Positions 14,114 to 17,116 of a stretch of 17,116 nt of DNA are shown here, piece by piece. The translations under genes were made by a program, and so were the position numbers. Numbering within the stretch: position 1 is the first letter of the stretch; every line of letters starts with the position of its first letter. Under the pieces are notes generated by a model, which had not been told where the DNA came from, ran no database searches, and worked only from the letters and a program-made list of their open reading frames with translations. Source of the stretch: an uncultured Atopobium sp. (lineage in GTDB: Bacteria; Actinomycetota; Coriobacteriia; Coriobacteriales; Atopobiaceae); contig CAKAPZ010000009.1 in NCBI GenBank assembly GCA_916720015.1, forward strand, positions 1 through 17,116, read 5' to 3'.

Positions 14114-15492
14114 TGTTTAACAGCCTGCAAGATAGACTGCAAAATACATTTTCCGCTCTGCGCGGAAAGGGCCGTCTCACTGAGGACGATATCAATTCAG
14201 CAATGCGAGAAATTCGCATGGCTCTTCTCGAGGCTGACGTTAACTACAAGGTAGTTAAAGAATTTGTTGGCCGCTGCAAAGAGCAGTGCATGACCGCTGA
14301 CGTCCTGGAGTCTTTGTCCCCAGCTCAAAACGTTGTCCGTATTGTTCTGGATGAGCTCACGGCGCTGCTTGGCTCAACCGAGTCCAAGCTTACGCTGGCA
14401 CAGAACCGCATTCCAAACGTCATCATGCTTGTTGGTCTTCAGGGCTCCGGTAAGACTACCGCGGCTGCAAAACTTGCCTACCTGCTTAAGTCTCAGGGAA
14501 AGAATCCTCTGCTTGCCGCCTGCGACGTTCACCGTCCTGCAGCAGCAGATCAGCTCGAAACACTTGGTTCAGAGATTGGCGTAGCAGTCTATCGCGGCGA
14601 TGGCAAAGACGCTGTTGCTATTGCGTCTCAGGCAATCCAGGAGGCTGTTGATCACCTCAACGACCTGGTAATTGTCGATACCGCTGGCCGTCTTCAAATT
14701 GACGAAGAAATGATGGAAGAGGCCGTTGCCATCAAGCGCGCCGTCAAGCCAGATCAGATTCTTATGGTTGTCGACGCCATGACCGGCCAGGATATTGTCA
14801 ACGTTGTGAGCACCTTCGCCGAGCGCGTAGACTTTGACGGCGTTATCATGTCCAAGCTTGATGGCGATGCTCGTGGCGGTGGCGCACTTTCCGTACGCGA
14901 GGTTACCGGCAAACCTATCAAGTTTGTTTCTATGGGCGAGAAACCCGATTCACTTGAGGTTTTCCACCCAGATCGTATGGCTAAGCGCATCCTTGGCATG
15001 GGCGACGTTATCTCTATTGTCGAGAAGGCCCAGCAAGCAGCAGACGAGAAGCAGGTTGAAGATGCTGAGCGCATGTTGCGCGAGGGCTTCACTATGGATG
15101 ACCTGCTTAATCAGATGAACCAAATCCGCAAGATGGGCGGTCTTGCAAAGCTTATTAGTGCTCTACCTGGTGGTGACCGCATGATGGCCCAGCAGGGTGG
15201 TGTGGATGATAGCTCTATGGGAAAGATTGAAGCCATCATTCATTCCATGACCAAGGAAGAGCGTGCACGTCCTAAGATTATTAACGGACAGCGCCGTCGT
15301 CGTATTTCCATGGGTTCTGGTCGTAGTGTTCAGGAAGTCAATCAGCTTATTCGTCAGTGGGGAGAGATGAATAAGATGATGGGCAAAATGAAGGCTATGA
15401 CTCAGGGTGGTAATACAAAGAAGGGTCGCCGTGCTATGGAGTCTATGATGAAGAACATGGGCTTTGGTGGAGGTCAAATGCCCCGCTTCTAG
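14113..15492 (+). CDS. ffh: signal recognition particle protein Ffh (SRP54)
   Basis: A 459-residue Ffh, the protein subunit of SRP that binds signal sequences and 4.5S RNA. The start ATG overlaps the ftsY stop by one base and has GAGGGAG at 14099-14105. The N-domain (1-90) is followed by the G domain with GLQGSGKT (108-115), DTAGR (189-193) and SKLDGDARGG (from 247). The methionine-rich M domain occupies about 300-459, with the RNA-binding helix region SMTKEERARPKIING and RRRRISMGSGRSVQEVN, and a C-terminus rich in Met and Gly. The length is normal. No ylxM gene lies between ftsY and ffh, unlike Bacillus. The SRP RNA gene is not in the window. Confidence 0.98.
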   Translation: MFNSLQDRLQNTFSALRGKGRLTEDDINSAMREIRMALLEADVNYKVVKEFVGRCKEQCMTADVLESLSPAQNVVRIVLDELTALLGSTESKLTLAQNRIPNVIMLVGLQGSGKTTAAAKLAYLLKSQGKNPLLAACDVHRPAAADQLETLGSEIGVAVYRGDGKDAVAIASQAIQEAVDHLNDLVIVDTAGRLQIDEEMMEEAVAIKRAVKPDQILMVVDAMTGQDIVNVVSTFAERVDFDGVIMSKLDGDARGGGALSVREVTGKPIKFVSMGEKPDSLEVFHPDRMAKRILGMGDVISIVEKAQQAADEKQVEDAERMLREGFTMDDLLNQMNQIRKMGGLAKLISALPGGDRMMAQQGGVDDSSMGKIEAIIHSMTKEERARPKIINGQRRRRISMGSGRSVQEVNQLIRQWGEMNKMMGKMKAMTQGGNTKKGRRAMESMMKNMGFGGGQMPRF

Positions 15493-15547
15493 GCTTTACC
15501 GATAAATATTTTTATATAAGAAATGCTTTGGTCTGATTACTATCCCT

Positions 15548-15589
15548 ACTGCTTTTTGTTACACATGGTAAACTTTCTCAAAAAGCAGT
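15548..15589. promoter_or_regulatory. perfect 11-bp inverted repeat abutting the DUF454 ribosome binding site
   Basis: ACTGCTTTTTG (15548-15558) and CAAAAAGCAGT (15579-15589) are perfect inverted repeats with 20 bases between. Inside, TTAC (15559-15562) and GTAA (15568-15571) can pair further. The right arm ends directly at the GGGGAG ribosome binding site (15590-15595 region). There is no U-tract, so it is not an ordinary terminator for ffh. It could be an operator or a translation-controlling hairpin. No other ffh terminator is visible in 15493-15600. Confidence 0.6.
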
Positions 15590-15600
15590 GGGGAGTAATT

Positions 15601-15981
15601 ATGTCAATTAAGCGTATTACCTTTGTTGTATTAGGATGTGTAAGTTTGGCGCTTGCCGTAATTGGCGTAGTGCTTCCTATTTTGCCCACTGTTCCATTTT
15701 TAGCGCTCGCAGCATTTTGCTTTGCAAAATCATCCGATCGACTTAATAATTGGCTTATTAACACGAAGTTTTATCAAAATAATCTTGCTGATTTTAAAGC
15801 TGGAAAAGGGATGACTGTTAAGACTAAAGTGCGCATTCTTGCCACAGTAACTTTGGTCATGGCTATAGGTCTGATTGCCATGCTTATGAAAGGCATTATT
15901 GTTGGCAGTATTATTCTTAGTGTTGTTTGGTTAGGCCACATTTACTATTTTGGTTTTAAAGTTAAAACGCGTGAAGAGTAA
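15601..15981 (+). CDS. DUF454 / YbaN family membrane protein
   Basis: A 126-residue small inner membrane protein. The start is ATG 15601, set by GGGGAG 5-6 bases upstream; earlier in-frame starts would translate through the inverted repeat. The N-terminal hydrophobic stretch with LGVVLPILPTVPFL-type sequence (GVVLPILPTVPFLALAAFCF, about 22-41) followed by SSDRLNNWLI is the DUF454 signature. A cytoplasmic loop (FKAGKGMTVKTKV) and two further membrane segments (about 79-97 and 100-118) follow. The function of this family is unknown. Its codon use is more AT-rich than that of ffh and the other upstream genes, and it may belong to a separate transcription unit. Confidence 0.85.
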   Translation: MSIKRITFVVLGCVSLALAVIGVVLPILPTVPFLALAAFCFAKSSDRLNNWLINTKFYQNNLADFKAGKGMTVKTKVRILATVTLVMAIGLIAMLMKGIIVGSIILSVVWLGHIYYFGFKVKTREE

Positions 15982-16030
15982 ACAATTGTTACAATAGCTT
16001 TTAGTTAGTTTCATTATTATTCGGTAATGA
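15981..16030. promoter_or_regulatory. palindrome and hairpin upstream of the 16045 gene
   Basis: AACAATTGTT (15981-15990) is a perfect 10-bp palindrome overlapping the DUF454 stop. TCATTA (16011-16016) and TAATGA (16025-16030) form a 6-bp stem just before the GAGGTGA ribosome binding site (16032-16038). A weak promoter (TTGTTA at 15986, CATTAT at 16012, with an overlong spacer) may exist but is not convincing. Confidence 0.3.
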
Positions 16031-16044
16031 TGAGGTGACTGAAG

Positions 16045-16698
16045 ATGCAGCGTAAAAGAAAAGTAGTTTTGTTTACTCTTGGGGTAATGCTCATTGCCGT
16101 TGTATTCATATGTAGTTGGTTTAGACCCGAAGCAGTTAAAGAACGAAATCTTGATTTTTTAAAACATGAAGCTGCGGAATTTATACGGGAGAAATCAGTT
16201 GGTAATATTTTCTCGTATAAAAAGTTTGAGTCTGGGGAATATAGGACCCATACTTGCAATTTAAACGACGTGTATATATCTGGTCCAATTTTATCAATTG
16301 TAGAGAAAGACAATGAATTATTAGACGGTGGCATTTCGTGGGTTGTAAGTGTTAATGGAGAAATCATTGGAACAATCGAGCAAGATGCCGCTTTATATTC
16401 AGTTTCTCTCTCATCACAAGATTTTGATCAATATATTCTTTATGGGACTGCTTACGTTCTGCAAGCTATAAGCACTCGCAAATTACCTGCCGTCTCCTAC
16501 TATGAATACGATACAGATGGTGGAGGAACCTTTCTGTCTGATAATATACTTGCGACATTTAATTACGGCACAGGAGACTATGGTTTTGATAAAGCATTCA
16601 GCAAATTTCCTTCTGCCAGTTCATTGATCACTTCTCGCTTAGGTTCAGAGTATCTTGATTTTATGGCAAACAAAGAGCGTGTTGTAGATCTTCCGTAA
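16045..16698 (+). CDS. hypothetical membrane-anchored protein
   Basis: A 217-residue protein I do not recognise. The start ATG has GAGGTGA 6 bases upstream. Residues 1-6 are basic (MQRKRK) and are followed by a single hydrophobic segment (VVLFTLGVMLIAVVFICSWF, 7-26), typical of a signal anchor; a cysteine at 23 is not in a convincing lipobox. The remainder is predicted outside the membrane and is mostly mixed beta/alpha with few charges clustered. It is glycine- and aspartate-rich in one loop (YEYDTDGGGTF). No catalytic motif is evident. The DNA is AT-rich relative to the core genes upstream, which may mean later acquisition or weak expression. It ends just before a bidirectional terminator. 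Confidence 0.8.
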   Translation: MQRKRKVVLFTLGVMLIAVVFICSWFRPEAVKERNLDFLKHEAAEFIREKSVGNIFSYKKFESGEYRTHTCNLNDVYISGPILSIVEKDNELLDGGISWVVSVNGEIIGTIEQDAALYSVSLSSQDFDQYILYGTAYVLQAISTRKLPAVSYYEYDTDGGGTFLSDNILATFNYGTGDYGFDKAFSKFPSASSLITSRLGSEYLDFMANKERVVDLP

Positions 16699-16708
16699 GA
16701 CATAAAAA

Positions 16709-16753
16709 ATGCGCGCTTCAGAATTATTTTCTAAAGCGCGCATAAACTTTTTT
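16709..16753. terminator. bidirectional intrinsic terminator between convergent genes
   Basis: ATGCGCGCTT (16709-16718) and AAGCGCGCAT (16734-16743) form a perfect 10-bp stem. After one mismatch it continues with AGAA/TTCT around a 5-base loop. On the plus strand T6 follows at 16748-16753. On the minus strand the A-run at 16704-16709 reads as a T-tract directly after the stem. It serves both the 16045 gene and the L,D-transpeptidase gene. Confidence 0.9.
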
Positions 16754-16762
16754 CAAAAAAAC

Positions 16763-17116
16763 CTAGTAGTGGATGATAATTGGATCTCCATCTTTGGCAA
16801 TATCAAAGAGTTTTTGAGCGTTTTCATAGCTTAGGTTGATGCAGCCATGACTACCGCCAGTTCTGTAGATGTTTCCACCAAACGCACTTCTCCATGGAGC
16901 GTTGTGAAAACCAACTTCCTGACCTTTTACACCCAACCAGAAGTCAACGTGTGCATCCCAACCTGGTTTGCCATTCTCGTCATTTGGACCAAGAAGACGA
17001 GCGTTTCTGATATGACTGGTAATATACCAGACTCCTTCTGGAGTGTTGTGATGTCCGTCTGGGATACCCGTTACTACATCGGCTTCCCAAAGAATTGTGC
17101 CATCATCACCATAAAG
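16763..17116 (-). CDS. L,D-transpeptidase (YkuD domain), C-terminal part, cut by window edge
   Basis: The last 117 residues of an L,D-transpeptidase; the N-terminal part lies beyond 17116. The frame is open from the window edge to TAG at 16765-16763. The YkuD catalytic signature is clear: HNAPWRSAFGGNIYR followed by GGSHGCINLS, with the conserved His and the nucleophilic Cys of SHGC. The upstream strand GIPDGHHNTPEGVWYI and the terminal DGDPIIIHY also fit. These enzymes form 3-3 peptidoglycan cross-links or attach proteins to the wall. They act outside the membrane, so a signal or anchor is expected in the missing part. It is convergent with the preceding hypothetical gene and shares its terminator. 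Confidence 0.93.
   Translation of the reverse strand, partial: LYGDDGTILWEADVVTGIPDGHHNTPEGVWYITSHIRNARLLGPNDENGKPGWDAHVDFWLGVKGQEVGFHNAPWRSAFGGNIYRTGGSHGCINLSYENAQKLFDIAKDGDPIIIHY

Overview
This window looks like a core chromosomal segment of a low-to-medium GC actinobacterium, most likely class Coriobacteriia (an Atopobium/Lancefieldella/Olsenella-like organism). That assignment is an inference from gene order and protein character, not from a database match. A Bacillus-like backbone is recognisable: rpmB divergent from an Asp23/Gls24 gene, then fakA, recG, plsX, acpP, rnc, smc, ftsY and ffh. Set into it is an actinobacterial-style block of rsmD, coaD, a SepIVA-like coiled-coil protein, a DUF177/YceD protein and rpmF.

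Layout. Positions 9-197 (minus) hold rpmB, with a strong promoter at about 257-284 and a leader hairpin. Positions 492-4767 (plus) hold an Asp23/Gls24 family gene, fakA (DAK2-type fatty acid kinase subunit) and recG, closely packed. Positions 4818-5914 hold rsmD and coaD. Positions 6041-7113 hold the SepIVA-like gene and DUF177. Positions 7261-7440 hold rpmF, with its own promoter and leader hairpin, followed by a strong intrinsic terminator. Then come plsX (7517-8500), a second terminator-like hairpin, and a tight run of acpP, rnc, smc, ftsY and ffh (8670-15492). Within that run smc/ftsY and ftsY/ffh overlap by one base each.

From about 15.5 kb the character changes. The DNA is more AT-rich and carries a small DUF454/YbaN-like membrane protein and an unrecognised 217-residue membrane-anchored protein. 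A bidirectional terminator (16709-16753) then separates these from a convergent, window-truncated L,D-transpeptidase (YkuD) gene on the minus strand.

Functionally the window links ribosome biogenesis (L28, L32, RsmD, RNase III, YceD-like), phospholipid precursor supply (FakA, PlsX, ACP, and CoaD for the CoA that donates the ACP prosthetic group), protein targeting (FtsY, Ffh), chromosome maintenance (Smc, RecG) and envelope growth (SepIVA-like, L,D-transpeptidase). No mobile element, CRISPR array, tRNA or rRNA gene was seen. I did not find a convincing new multi-gene system. The most interesting unexplained signals are regulatory: dyads placed between the -35 and -10 elements of both ribosomal protein promoters (the rpmB one closely resembles an NrdR box), GC-rich hairpins in both leaders, a terminator between rpmF and plsX with no obvious new promoter, and a long perfect dyad just upstream of the DUF454 ribosome binding site. 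Two protein-level oddities are also noted, in RNase III and in RecG.
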